Positions 47,343 through 57,959 of a stretch of 64,000 nt of DNA are shown here, piece by piece. The notes under the pieces are model-generated. The model was not told the origin of the DNA, searched no databases, and worked only from the letters and a program-made list of their open reading frames with translations. Position 1 is the first letter of the stretch. Each line of letters starts with the position of its first letter. The DNA comes from Inia geoffrensis (lineage: Eukaryota > Chordata > Mammalia > Artiodactyla > Iniidae): positions 87,875,001 to 87,939,000 of the forward strand of contig CM070903.1 of NCBI GenBank assembly GCA_036417435.1, written 5' to 3'. A program made the position numbers and the translations under genes.

Positions 47343-47724
47343 AAAAAAAAAAAAAAAAGGTTCTGAAGAACCTCGGGGGCAGGACAGGAATAAAGACGCA
47401 GACATAGAGAGTGGACTTGAGGACACAGGGAGGGGGAAGGGTAAGCTGGCATGTAGTGAGAGTGTGGCATGGACATATATACACTACCAAATGTATAATA
47501 GATAGCTAATGGGAAGCAGTCCCATAGCCCAGGGAGGTCAGCTCGGTACTTTGTGTCCACCTAGAGTGGTGGGATAGGGAAGGTGGGAGGGAGTCGCAAG
47601 AGGAAGGAGATAATGGGGATATATGTATACATATAGCTGATTCACTTTGTTATACAGCAGCAACTAACACAACATTGTAAAGCAATTATACTCCAATAAA
47701 GATGTTAAAAAAAAAGAAAAAAAA

Positions 47725-48388
47725 GGGGGCACATGGCCAGTTCTCCAAATGGTGAAAATGTGATTTGGTGTCCTTTCATGACCACATGAATTGATGTCTC
47801 AGGTACTCACTAACTAAAGAAAGATAATCTGTCAAAAAGAAGTTCTATCCAGAGATACAATTATAGGTTATGGTATAGTTCTCAATATAAGAAACTTTCA
47901 TTCTTTAATCTTATGCTTTGCTTTTTTTAAACTGGAAACACTTTTGTTACTGGTTCCGAACCAAGATTCTCTTCTTAGGACTTAATCCATCATACTTCTA
48001 AAACCTTACTGTGCAGATGAGAAAACAAACTGTTCTCTGCCTTACAAATTGAAGATTATTGAAATAGAGTCCAAGGTGTTGACTCATGCATGCAGTTATA
48101 TGACTCTATCAGTACTCTATTTGTATATGTGAATATTTATGAACCCCCTGGAGGTTTACAAGTAGCATTAATGCGAATTCTTGGTAGGAAATGCAGAAAA
48201 GATCTTCTTAATGAAATTTTGAAGATGGTCCAAACTCTTAAATTTGATAAATAACTTTCTTAGGAACAGAGATTATCAGTTCAAAATATTTTTGTAACCA
48301 CCATCCTAATTTAGGCACTGACTGATTCACCATTACCTATATTTTCTCTCTGGCTTAATCCAGTCATACATATGCCAACAGAACACTT
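47725..48388. other. Unique DNA, nothing recognised
   Basis: AT-rich sequence with no gene or repeat assigned. Confidence 0.4.
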
Positions 48389-48765
48389 CTTTTTTTTTTT
48401 TATTACTTTTTAAAATTGAATTATAGTTGATTTACAATATTGTGTTAGTTTCAGGTGTACAGCAAAGTGATTCAGCTATATATATATACAGCTACATGTA
48501 TACAATGCCTATATACATATACATTTTTTCAGGTTATTTTCCCTTATAGGTTATTATAAGATATTGAATATAGTTCCCTGTGCTATACAGTAAATCCTTG
48601 TTTTTTATGTATTTTATGTATAGTGGTTTTTATCTGTTAATCCCATACTCTTAATCTCCCCCTCCCTTTCCTCTTTGGTAACTATAAGTTTGTTTTCTAT
48701 GTCTGTGAGTCTGTTTGTGTTTTGTATATAGATTCATTTGTGTTATTTTTTAGTGTTTCTAATGT
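48389..48765 (-). mobile_element. L1 3' end fragment
   Basis: Starts with a T-run, then tatagttgatttacaatatt, gtgttagtttcaggtgtacagc, agttccctgtgctatacagt and ctatgtctgtgagtctgttt. This is the reverse complement of an artiodactyl-type L1 3'UTR. Confidence 0.85.
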
Positions 48766-49019
48766 TTACAAAATGGAGCTGGACTCTTAAATAAATTACT
48801 ATTTGGCACTGAGTTCCCAGCTGCCTCTCATGACAAATCCATTTTTGCTTCAAAGCTCTTTACTGATTCTCATCCAAATTGTGCTCTTCTTCCTTTATTC
48901 TACTTCCTTTCTTCTCTCCTACCTCCTCCCACCGTAAATTATCTTGGCTTTGAATTTGTTTAAATCTGTAAAATGAACATAAATATATCCATGCCAAAAA
49001 TTGGGTACAGAACTAATGT

Positions 49020-49082
49020 TTGCAAAAGCACCTGGTAGAATTCCTGGCACATATTAGGTACTCAATAAATATTAGTATTTTA
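49020..49082 (+). repeat. L2-type 3' tail fragment
   Basis: agaattcctggcacatatta followed by ggtactcaataaatatta matches the L2/MIR-type terminal tract. Confidence 0.55.
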
Positions 49083-49575
49083 GTTTTTGCATCATATAAA
49101 TCACCCCAAAACAATACCTTAAAACAACAATGATGATTTATTATTTCTCTGGTTTCTGTGGATCAAGAAGTTAAGAAGAGCTCAGCTAGGCCATCCTTGC
49201 TTAGAGTCTCTCATGCAGTTGCAGTCACCTATCAAATTGGGCTGCAGTTATCTGAAGGAAGTGGAAGATCCAATGAGGCTCACTTGAGTAACTAGCAGCT
49301 TAGTCCTAGTTTTTGGATGGGGGCTTCAGTTTCTCTCTGAGAAGACTCTTCCACGTGGTATGGTGTCTAGCTTCCTCTGGAGTGCATGAGATCCAAGGAA
49401 CCAAGGTGGCAGCATTTATGAGCTAGCCTGGGAAATCACATACCACCATTTCCACCATATTCTATTGGTCACATAGGGACAGCCCTGATTTCATAGGGAA
49501 GTAATTTACATAAGAGGGGAATACCAGAAAATGTGGAATATTGGAGGCTATCTTGGGGGCTGGCTACCATAGTTA
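49083..49575 (+). repeat. Ancient interspersed repeat, family unresolved
   Basis: aataccttaaaacaacaatgatgatttatt, then gtttctgtggatcaagaagtt, tcagctaggccatcc, ccacgtggtatggtg and gaggctatcttgggggctgg occur in the order of a well-known mammalian MaLR/DNA-type repeat. I could not name the family securely. Confidence 0.5.
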
Positions 49576-49712
49576 GATATCGATTTCCTTAGAGAAAATG
49601 CTGACCACTTGGACTACTGTCAAACTAACTAGAGTGCTTTCCAGTTTTACCTTAAAGTATTCCTTTTTAGGCTAGCTAAGCCCAACCTCCTGCCTCCTAT
49701 TACCTACTTTGT

Positions 49713-49773
49713 TCTCTCTCTCTCTCACACACACACACGAACACACAAGTGCGCATAAACACACACACACACG
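49713..49773. repeat. Compound CT/CA microsatellite
   Basis: A short CT run followed by interrupted CA runs (cacacacacacacgaacaca, then aaacacacacacacacg). Confidence 0.9.
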
Positions 49774-50554
49774 AAGGACTAGCATCCACATCTAAATTCC
49801 GCACACATTATTTTTCAGATTGAAATCATCCTGTTTTTGAAAAAAAAATTTAAATTTTAGAGTAGTTTCAGATGATTGGAAAAGTTGTGAAGATAGCACA
49901 GAGATTCCCATATTTTCCCCAGCTAGTCTCTCCTAAAATTTTCGGCAGAGCTTTGAAAGAAAGAAAGGGTTTGAGAGGTCCAGATGGAATAGTGCAAGCA
50001 AAAGCTCTAAGGCCAAGAACTCATCTCCTTCAGCATTTTGGAGGTGACAGGATCCAGCATTTGAAAGAGATGCAGAATGATATAAACTGAAGGAGAACTA
50101 AATGAATCAGATAAAGTTGCTGTTCTACTTCTTATGGCTGTGAAAAGAAGCAATTATTATTGAAAAAAATCATTTTAAGAAAGTAAAGTAATAAAACTGG
50201 ATATGGACAGGTAACCAATTTGGAAAATTCATGGTCCAAAAGAGCCAAAATTGAATGACTTGTTTTCTAAAACCCATGTTAAAAAATAATGTTAAATTAA
50301 GGTGAAATTGAATTATATGATTTTTATGATCTTTTTCGGCTTCTGCCACAAGATTAAATAGGAAGGTAGAGATTGCAACTTTTAAGTAAGGAAGTGGTTT
50401 GACAGAATAGTAATTTAGCTTTTGTGAACAAATACCTCATCTCACAAATAATTATTAAATGGAAGGAGACTCCCTTGATTGGAGTGGAAAAGCAATTTTG
50501 TCTCACTAAGCAAGATGTTTGTATAGTGATCTGCAATATATACAGATAGGTTGC
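49774..50554. other. Unique DNA, no gene recognised
   Basis: A 72-codon plus frame (49872-50090) and a 79-codon minus frame (50354-50593) have no family resemblance. Part of 49925-50060 may be an L2 internal fragment. Confidence 0.35.
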
Positions 50555-50700
50555 ATTTGATCCTATAGGGAGAGCAGGAAAGTTATTGCCCATTTACAGC
50601 TGAGCAAATTGAGGCTCAGGGGAATACTCTCCAGATCAAGCTGAGACCACAGACTGAGTCGATGTTAGAAATCAAGTGGACTAGACCAAAGATTCACAGT
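50555..50700 (-). repeat. MIR fragment
   Basis: gcccatttacagctgagcaaa, ttgaggctcagggga and agatcaagctgagaccacag are the reverse complement of the MIR core. Confidence 0.6.
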
Positions 50701-50901
50701 CCACAGAAAGATTCAAGGATAGAAGTCTGAGGGCCAAATGAGAGGTATTACCTGGAAGGTCTGTTCCCTACTGTGGAACACAAGTGTGTTGATCTTCAGT
50801 GTCCAGAGCAAGTCTGAGGGCATTAAACTTGAGTGGCACTGACTGAGGAAGGGAGGCTGCTGTTTCAAGGTACCTTTCTCTTTCCTCCCTTTACCTACTT
50901 T

Positions 50902-50904
<3 letters not shown>

Positions 50905-50984
<80 letters not shown>
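50905..50984. repeat. Compound microsatellite (CT)25(CA)15
   Basis: Counted directly: 25 uninterrupted CT units, then 15 CA units. The Arg-Glu and Cys-Val repeat peptides predicted across it are artefacts. Confidence 0.97.
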
Positions 50985-50987
<3 letters not shown>

Positions 50988-51504
50988 TTTGAATTCACTC
51001 ACACTTAATAATTTTGTTGTGCTTTGAAAATGAGGGAGAGCAATGAGAATGGGAAAAATCCTACAGCAGATCCCCAAAGTCTCCTGAAAGCTCTTTCTGC
51101 CCCCAGACCCACAATCCTCTAATTGAGCATTATTAGTGACTTCAGGTTATTCACCCCACCAAAAAAACCCCCACACATCTGAACAAGTCAACCACATTCC
51201 TACTTAACCCCATAATGCAGGTGTAAACATATCATCTTCATCCCTGCATAAAAACCACTTATGATTTCCTTTAGGATAGTCAACCTTAACTTGACATACA
51301 TATCTTTTAAATAGAAGGTCCTAAAGTTCCATTGCAACCTCATTTCTTACCACTTTTTACCATGAATACTATACTCTAGGCACAGTAAAGTATTATATCA
51401 TGAAGTAAGAGGGGCTGGTGTTCAGAGATACACATAAAATTTTCACATTAACAGTTTCACCTGCCCACAATAATCATATTATATGACATATGACAACAAC
51501 TACT
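50985..51504. other. Unique DNA, nothing recognised
   Basis: No gene or repeat assigned. Confidence 0.4.
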
Positions 51505-51725
51505 GCTCTATTTACTGAGAGCCTACTTATGACAAGCATTGTAGTGGATACTTTACATATTATATTTCAGTTAGACCTTATAAAAACTTTCTTGAGAGTA
51601 ATTATCTCCAATTTCAGTGGATAAAACAGATTTAGAAGTTAATTTTCTGTCAAGGACACACAGCTAATATGAAGGAGGATTCAGGCTCAGATCTACCTGC
51701 CTGGAAAGCCTGTTTTCTTCTTCCT
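51505..51725 (-). repeat. MIR SINE remnant
   Basis: tttactgagagcctacttatg, acaagcattgtagtgga, tactttacatattat, aggacacacagctaatatga and attcaggctcagatct are the reverse complement of MIR along its whole length. Confidence 0.75.
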
Positions 51726-51734
51726 GTGTGGTAT

Positions 51735-51965
51735 AGTATTGTGAAGAACTATGTGTCTAGAACCATATGGTGCTGGGTTTAAATCTTAGCCCTGCCATTT
51801 ACCGGCAGACTAGCCTTATGTAAATTGATTAATCTCTCCAAGTCCCAGTTTCTCCATTTGTAAAAAATAGGATATTAGTAAGCACCTAACCCATAAAACT
51901 TTTCTAAGAATCAATGGAGAAAACAGATGTAAAGTGTATAGCTGTTAGTATTATTGAATCTCATC
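51735..51965 (+). repeat. MIR SINE remnant
   Basis: tggtgctgggtttaaatctt, agccctgccatttaccggca, gtcccagtttctccatttgt and ataggatattagtaagcacc match MIR in plus orientation, tail to tail with the minus-strand MIR just upstream. Confidence 0.85.
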
Positions 51966-51974
51966 ACCTCCACT

Positions 51975-52130
51975 TGGCAAATTCTTACTTATTTTTCAAG
52001 ACCTAATTCAGATGTCACCTCAAATTGATATCTAACTCTGCCAGACAGAATTGTTTTCTCCTAGTTCCCATATGACTTTGGTCTTGTAATGATCTGTTCC
52101 CCATTAGACAAGAGTCATGAGTTACTCTAT
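51975..52130 (+). repeat. L2 fragment
   Basis: ttcaagacctaattcagatg, tcacctcaaattgatatcta and agacaagagtcatgag fit the L2 3' region. Confidence 0.5.
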
Positions 52131-52625
52131 CTTAGTCTGGGTTCCTCCCAAAGCAGACTCAAAGAGACAGGATTTGAGTCAAGCAGTTTTTGGAGAGGTG
52201 CAAAGAACACGTATAGATAAGGAAGGAAGCAATCAGGGGAGGGGAGGCAGCCTTTAACAGATATGTTATTAAGTCAACTCTTGTCATGGGTAAATGATAA
52301 TTACTATCCCATAGGGAAACTCTGGAAAACTGTTCAAAATTTAATACTCCGAATTATCCCAGACAAGAAAGTGGAATCTGGGATGGGTATTTTTATTCCT
52401 ACACTGACTAGCCATTTGTTACAAGTTACCCTTGTACCAGTACAGGCACTTCTGGCTTGTGGTACATATAAGCATAGTGTGTTCTGGAAGCCTGAGGGCA
52501 GCGCACCAACAAAGATGCCAGTGTTGCCTTTGAAAGTTAAGCTGATGTATGGTAAGGGATATAAGAGAACAGGGTGGAGCACTGAGTGTTTGCTCTTCAT
52601 ATCATATACTCCTGTATAATCATTT
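52131..52625 (+). repeat. Ancient interspersed repeat, family unresolved
   Basis: gggttcctcccaaagcagac, tttggagaggtgcaaagaac, ggaaactctggaaaactg, cacttctggcttgtggtac and gttgcctttgaaagttaagc form an ordered, diverged copy of a mammalian repeat whose start also occurs at 31035-31170. The 118-codon frame at 52263-52619 lies inside it and is probably incidental. Confidence 0.5.
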
Positions 52626-52723
52626 ATGCATTCATTTACCTGACATTGCTCTTTATCAATCTCCTTTCACCTCGAATTTTCCCATACAATGACTAGTATG
52701 CAGTGAGCAACCAATAAATGATT

Positions 52724-52850
52724 AAAGAGGGAAGGGGAGGGAAGAGAAGAAAAAGGAAAGAAAAGAGGGAAAGGAAGAGAAAGGAAAGGACAAGAAATGC
52801 ATGGAAGAAAGAAAGGGAAGGGAAAGGTCTGGAGAGGAAAGGAAGAATGC
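52724..52850. repeat. GA-rich low-complexity tract
   Basis: About 125 bp of gaaaggga-type purine-rich sequence. Frames across it are artefacts. Confidence 0.85.
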
Positions 52851-53366
52851 ATCCTATGCCATGATTTGGAATGGAGAAGTCCCCCTTCTTTTTACCTCTT
52901 ATGGCAGCAACAGATAAAATGTATATAGATGCTAAGGAAATAAAGAATCCCCAGGATGGCATACATAATGCTGTCTAAATGTCAATTCAGGTATTTAATA
53001 TAAGAATTAATTATAGAATCAGTGTTATGGTCTCTTACATTTTCGTTGCCTGAACAAAACCCAAAAAGTTGCTATAAAGCTGGTAAGGAACTCTGACCTT
53101 CAGGATATGTAGTTTGAGAAAAGATTCTAAGAAGGATAAGTGAAGATTCTTCTTTTCTTGCTTTACTAGGTAATGAGTTTTATAATGGAAACACAATTGC
53201 AAATTACATAATCAAGTTGGTCAGAGCTATTGATCTGCCCAGTGACAAGACTTCCTAAATGAATTGCCTTATTCTGAAAAGTTGGTAGCAAGCTAATAAT
53301 GGAAAAATATGTTTCCTGAATTTTGCACCTCTGTTAAGATAAGGCTTATTGCTTCTGCACATCAAA
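52851..53366. other. Unique DNA, nothing recognised
   Basis: No gene or repeat assigned. Confidence 0.4.
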
Positions 53367-53378
53367 AATGTTAGGCTA
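53367..53378 (+). repeat. TSD, 5' copy, of inverted L1
   Basis: aatgttaggcta, exactly repeated at 55873-55884. Confidence 0.85.
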
Positions 53379-54105
53379 TTTTTTGATACTGAGCTGCATG
53401 AGCTGTTTGTATATTTTGGAGATTAATCCCTTGTCAGTCGCTTCACTTGCAAATATGTTCTCCCATTCTGAGGGCTGTCTTTTCATCTCATTTATGGTTT
53501 TCTTTGCTGTGCAAAACCTTATAAGTTTAATTAGGTCCCATTTGTTTATTTTTATTTTCATTACTCTAGGAGGTGGGTCCTGAAAGATCTTGCTGTGATT
53601 TATGTCAAAAAGTGTTCTGCCTATTTTTTCCTCTAAGAGTTTTATAGTGTCTGGTCTTAAATTTAGGCCTCTAATCCATTTTGAGTTTATTTTTGTGTAT
53701 AGTGTTCAGGAGTGTTCTAATTTCATACTTTTACATGTAGCTGTCCAGTTTTCCCAGCACCACTTATTAAAGAGACTGTCCTTTCTCCATTGTATAGTCC
53801 TGCCTCCATTGTCATAGATTAGGTGACCGTAGGTGCATGGGTTTATCTCTGGGCTTTCTATCCTGTTCCATTGATCTATATTTCTGTTTTTGTTCCAGTA
53901 CCATACTGTCTTGATTACTGTAGCTTTGTAGTATAGTCTGAAGTCAGGGATCCTGATTCCTCTAGCTCCATTTTTCTTTCTCAAGATTGCTTTTGCTGTT
54001 CAAGGTATTTTGTATTTCCATATAAATTGAAAAAGAATTTTGTTCTAATTCTGTGAAAAATGCCATTGGTAATTTGATAAGGTTTGCGTTGAATCTGTAG
54101 ATTGC
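53379..54105 (-). pseudogene. L1 ORF2 fragment (inverted segment)
   Basis: On the minus strand this reads the region after the reverse-transcriptase domain: [20 protein letters not shown] and [14 protein letters not shown] in one open piece (53984-53706), then [20 protein letters not shown] in another (53561-53376). Frames are interrupted between. It is about 727 bp long. Confidence 0.9.
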
Positions 54106-55070
54106 TAAACAAACAACTCAATCAAAAAATGAGCAGAAGACCTAAATAGACATTTCTCCAAAGAAGACATACAGGTGACAAAGAGGCACATGAAAAAGAT
54201 GCTCAACATCACTAATTATTAGAGAAATGCAGATCAAAACTATAATACAATGAGGTATCACCTCACATTGGTCAGAATGGCCATCATCAAGAAACCTACA
54301 AACAGTAAATGCTGGAGAGGGTGTGGAGAAAAGGGAACCCTCTTGCACTGTTGGTGGGAAAGTAAATTGATACAACCACTATGGAGAACAGTATGGAGGT
54401 TCCTTAAAAACCTAAAAATAGAACTACCATATGACCCAGCAATCCCACTACTGGGCATATACCCTGAGAAAACCATAATTCAAAAAGACACAGGTAGTAC
54501 TTCCATGGTGGCACAGTGGTTAAGAATCTGCCTGCCAATGCAAGTGACACAGGTTCAAGCCCTGGTCTGGGAAAATCCCACATGCCGTGGAGCAAATAAG
54601 GCCATGCCCCACAACTACTGAGCCTGCACTCTAGAGCCTGCAAGCCACAACTACTGACTCTGTATGCCACAACTGCTGAAGCCCATGCACCTAAAGCCCA
54701 TGCTCTGCAACAAGAGAAGCCACCACAATGAGAAGCCCGTGCACCACAACGAAGGGTAGCCCCCACTCTCCACAGCTAGAGAAAGCTCACATGCAGCAAC
54801 AAAGGCCCAATGCAGCCAAAAATAAATATATTAATTAATTTAAAAATAAGTCTTCATTTAAAAAGACACATGTACCCCAATGTTCACTGCAGCACTATAT
54901 ACAATAGCCAGGACACGGAAACAACCTAAATGCCCATCGACAGAGGAATGGATAAAGAAGATATGGTACTTATTTACAATGGAATATTACTCGACCATAA
55001 AAAGGAATGAAATTGGGTCATTTGTAGAGACGTGGATGGACCTAGAGAGTGTCATAAGAGTGAAGTAAGT
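54106..55070 (+). pseudogene. L1 ORF2 C-terminal fragment, split by a SINE
   Basis: Plus-strand continuation with [15 protein letters not shown] and the [16 protein letters not shown]ys/His end (54250-54490), interrupted by the SINE. It resumes at about 54875 with IARTRKQPKCPSTEEWIKK. Small indels are present near 54195. Confidence 0.9.
54497..54859 (+). mobile_element. Long CHR-type SINE nested in L1
   Basis: tRNA-like head (cttccatggtggcacagtgg; B box ggttcaagccc), long body and A/T-rich tail. TSD aaaaagacacaggta (54482-54496) versus aaaaagacacatgta (54860-54874) has one mismatch. The target lies inside the L1 ORF2 end, so the SINE is younger than the L1. Confidence 0.92.
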
Positions 55071-55490
55071 CAGAAAGAGAAAAGCAAATATCAGATAGTA
55101 ACACATATATGTGGAATCTAGAAAAATGGTATATATACATGATCTTGTATGAAAGCAGAAATAGTGACACAGACAACAAATAGAGAACAAATAGAGACAA
55201 CAAGAACAAATGTATGGATACCAAGGGTAAAGGGGTGGGGTGGGAGGAATTGGGAGACTGGGATTGACACATATACATTATTGATACTATATATAAAATG
55301 GACAACTGATGGGAACATGCTGTATAGCACAGGGAACTCACCTAGTGCACTGTGGTAACCTAAATGGGAGGGAAGTCCAAAAGGGAGGGATATCTGTATG
55401 TGTATGGCTGATTCATTTTGTTGTGCAGTGGAGGCTAACACAACATTGTAAAGCAACCATACTCCAATAAAAATTAATTAAAAGAAAAGA

Positions 55491-55872
55491 GAGAAAAACA
55501 AATACTGTATATTAATACATATATGTGAAATCTAGAAAAATGGTACAGATGAACCTATTTGCAGGGCAGGAATAGAGACACAGATGTAGAGAATGGATGT
55601 GTGGACATGGTGGGGGGAGGGGAGATGAATTGGGAGATTGGGATTGATGTATGTGCACTGCCGTGTGTAAAACAGATAGCTAGTGGGAACCTGCTGTATA
55701 GTGCAGGGAGCTCAGCTCGGTGCTCTGTGGTGACCTAGATGAGTGGGATGGGGGTGGGGTGGGAGGGAGGTCCAAGAGGGAGGGGATATATGTATACACA
55801 TAGCTGATATACTTCGTTGTACAGCAGAAACTAACACAACATTGTAAGGCAACTATACCCCAATTTAAAAAG
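55491..55872 (+). mobile_element. Second L1 3' end in tandem
   Basis: Starts at gagaaaaacaaatactgtat, right after the A-rich tail of the first 3'UTR, and repeats the 3'UTR through cacaacattgtaaggcaac to tataccccaatttaaaaaga. It is similar to, but clearly different from, the first copy. The outer TSD lies beyond it. Confidence 0.85.
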
Positions 55873-55904
55873 AATGTTAGGCTAAAGCAGCTTTGTGAAG
55901 CAAT

Positions 55905-56040
55905 GTTATATGTGACCACAGCACTTGGAATCAGTGCAACAGTATCTCCTACTAGCTTATGTGACTTTGGAGTCACCGTGAAAACTCCTTGGGTCCCAAT
56001 TTCATCATTTCTAATATTAGGACATTGGACTAAACTGTGA
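55905..56040 (+). repeat. MIR fragment
   Basis: cttatgtgactttggagtcac, gggtcccaatttcatcattt and ctaatattaggacattgg fit a diverged plus-strand MIR. Confidence 0.5.
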
Positions 56041-57867
56041 GTTGGAAATTCAGATGCCAATGCCTCCTGGATGAATGAGAATGATGATGGTAAACTGAAG
56101 AGCATATACCCCATCCAAAGGGGTGGCCATTACTCAGATCCAACCAAGCATTGCCATGCTGAAATTTCAAGTTTGGGCTGACAAATCTCCCAGTATTTCC
56201 TAAGGACTGAAACATGACATTTAAGTTATTTCTTTAGATTTTAATGTGTTGGTACACTTTTTATAAAAAACACAGTGTGGGCCAAGGAAGGCTTATCAAC
56301 AATGAGCAGAATAGAACTCACAGGTTATTACTCACCTCTGGACTAGATGAATCTCAAATGTCCTTCCAGTTATTCACCTTTTGAAAATGATATATGGAGG
56401 CATAAATGTGTTCTAAGATGGAGACACCTGTGCATAGTGCTGCTCCTATTCCTACAGCTGCTTTCTTCCCCAAAGGGGTTTGTGTACCTTGGCTGAGGTC
56501 CAGGACAATCGCCAATAATCTTCCTCAGCTAGGAATTTCTGCAACAGCTTTAGCACCCTCTTTCCTGATGACCCAGATCTATGTCCTGAAACATAAAAAT
56601 TGGTAGAGATAATCATCCCAACTTTGGATAAATTTCTATTACTTACCATTATGTAGGTTACCTTAAAGACTGTGTCAGTCCCTGTATTCCTCTACACTCT
56701 GGAACATTGTTGAAGTCTCCCCTAACATCTTTGTATCCTCCTTGATCTTTAATTAGGATGGGAAATATTGACACCCTTAAGATCCAGGATGCACCTTCGA
56801 TCCTAGCAGATGCCTCTGAAAGTTGGTTAGTTATTTCAAGTGAGTGATAGAAAGCACATTCTACACATAGAGGAATAATCCAGAGAGAAGGAACAATAGG
56901 AAATTAAAAAAACAGGTGGAGCAAAGCGTCAGAAAGAGTGAGATGACAACAGAAAGGTTGGGGGCCATCCTTGAAGGGAGACCTTGAAAAAGAATTGCTT
57001 ACTCTGAAATGGATGGGACAAATAAGAGCTTATAAAGCCAAACCGTTGAGAAGGAGAGAGAAGATAATATGGCTAGGCACCCTCAATCTTTCCTGTGAAG
57101 TATGTGATAAAGTTTTGTTCAGTAAGTGAATACCAATAGACTAATATTTGATGAGGGAGAAAATGATTGAGAAAAGGTTCTCTGGAAAATGTCGTAGGTA
57201 GACAAATACAGATGATTTTAAAAAATACCAAATAGATTTAAGAGTTAATAGATTTGAGTCAGCAAGAACCCACTATGGAACAAAATGAACCAGCTTATTG
57301 CCTTGCTCTAGGAAAGTAATTAGTAGCTTTAGGATAAATGAAGAAAAAGAGCCTAGGAGTGGGAGAAGGGAAATTTTAGTTTCATAGATTTGGGATACAG
57401 AGCTATTCTGAGGGAAGCCAAGTTGCAGGAAGTCCTCATGCCTGTGAGTGGTTCAAATGGAGTAGAGATGAAGGCCATATGTATTGAGGCGGTCAAGGAA
57501 TTGTGACGCCAACAGGAGAATATGCCAAAGTTACCAAGGAATGTAGCTGTAGAGGACACGGGGAGACAAGGTTGTTTTGCAGGTTAGCTATATCTGGGGA
57601 TGGCAGTAGGGAATAACAAACTTATCCTGTTTTAAGAATTTTGATAAATGGCATAAGGGATTGCCTCCAGGGGAGAGAATTGTCATGGAAATAGAATTGT
57701 TAGCAAGAAATTACTGTCTCATTTTTGGGAGAAGGTAGAAAGAGTGACCCAATAATGTTCTCTGGCAATGGGGGAGGGGTTTCAGTGGAAGGTGAGAGCA
57801 GAGGATCATGCAAGAGATGGTCAGGGAGGATTAGAATTAAGCTATAAATGAATGAGAAGGAAAAAAC
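56041..57867. other. Unique DNA, no gene recognised
   Basis: Scattered 60-68 codon frames on both strands show no family resemblance. Part of 56820-57000 (gaaggaacaataggaaa, agaaagagtgagatg) may be a decayed L2 internal fragment in minus orientation. Confidence 0.35.
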
Positions 57868-57940
57868 TATAGCAAGGAGTAGCTTTGAAATTAGACTGGC
57901 TCTGCCACTTACTAGCTGCAGGGGTTGTTCCAATTTAAGA
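57868..57940 (+). repeat. MIR fragment
   Basis: attagactggctctgccactt followed by actagctgcagggg is the MIR core. It is cut short just before the L1M-type remnant. Confidence 0.65.
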
Positions 57941-57959
57941 ATTCCACTTTAAGAAAAAT

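Larger units (their letters stand above)
42090..47724 (+). mobile_element. Decayed plus-strand LINE-1 (about 5.6 kb)
   Basis: Collinear with the intact L1 from the ORF1-proximal 5'UTR (ggtgtcaggtctgtgcctct aligns near 33545) through ORF1, ORF2 and 3'UTR to an A-rich tail at 47707-47724. Many stops, indels and a lost ORF1 start show that it is older than the 32.7-kb copy. The 5' boundary is approximate and no TSD was found. Confidence 0.9.
53379..55872 (+). mobile_element. 5'-inverted (twin-primed) LINE-1 with doubled 3' end
   Basis: The left part (53379-54105) is L1 ORF2 sequence on the minus strand. The right part (from about 54106) is the immediately following L1 sequence on the plus strand. 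The breakpoint falls in the ORF2 stretch equivalent to about 38160-38190 of the intact L1, with almost no bases lost. This is the twin-priming outcome. A 12-bp TSD flanks the whole. The 3' region occurs twice in a row (about 55079-55490 and 55491-55872). A SINE is nested at 54497-54859. It codes for nothing. Confidence 0.88.

Noticed and set aside
50713..51077. Repeat peptides (Arg-Glu and Cys-Val runs)
   Set aside because: Translation of the (CT)n(CA)n microsatellite.
52263..52619. 118-codon plus-strand frame as a host gene
   Set aside because: Lies wholly within a diverged interspersed repeat that also occurs, partly, at 31 kb, and resembles no known protein.
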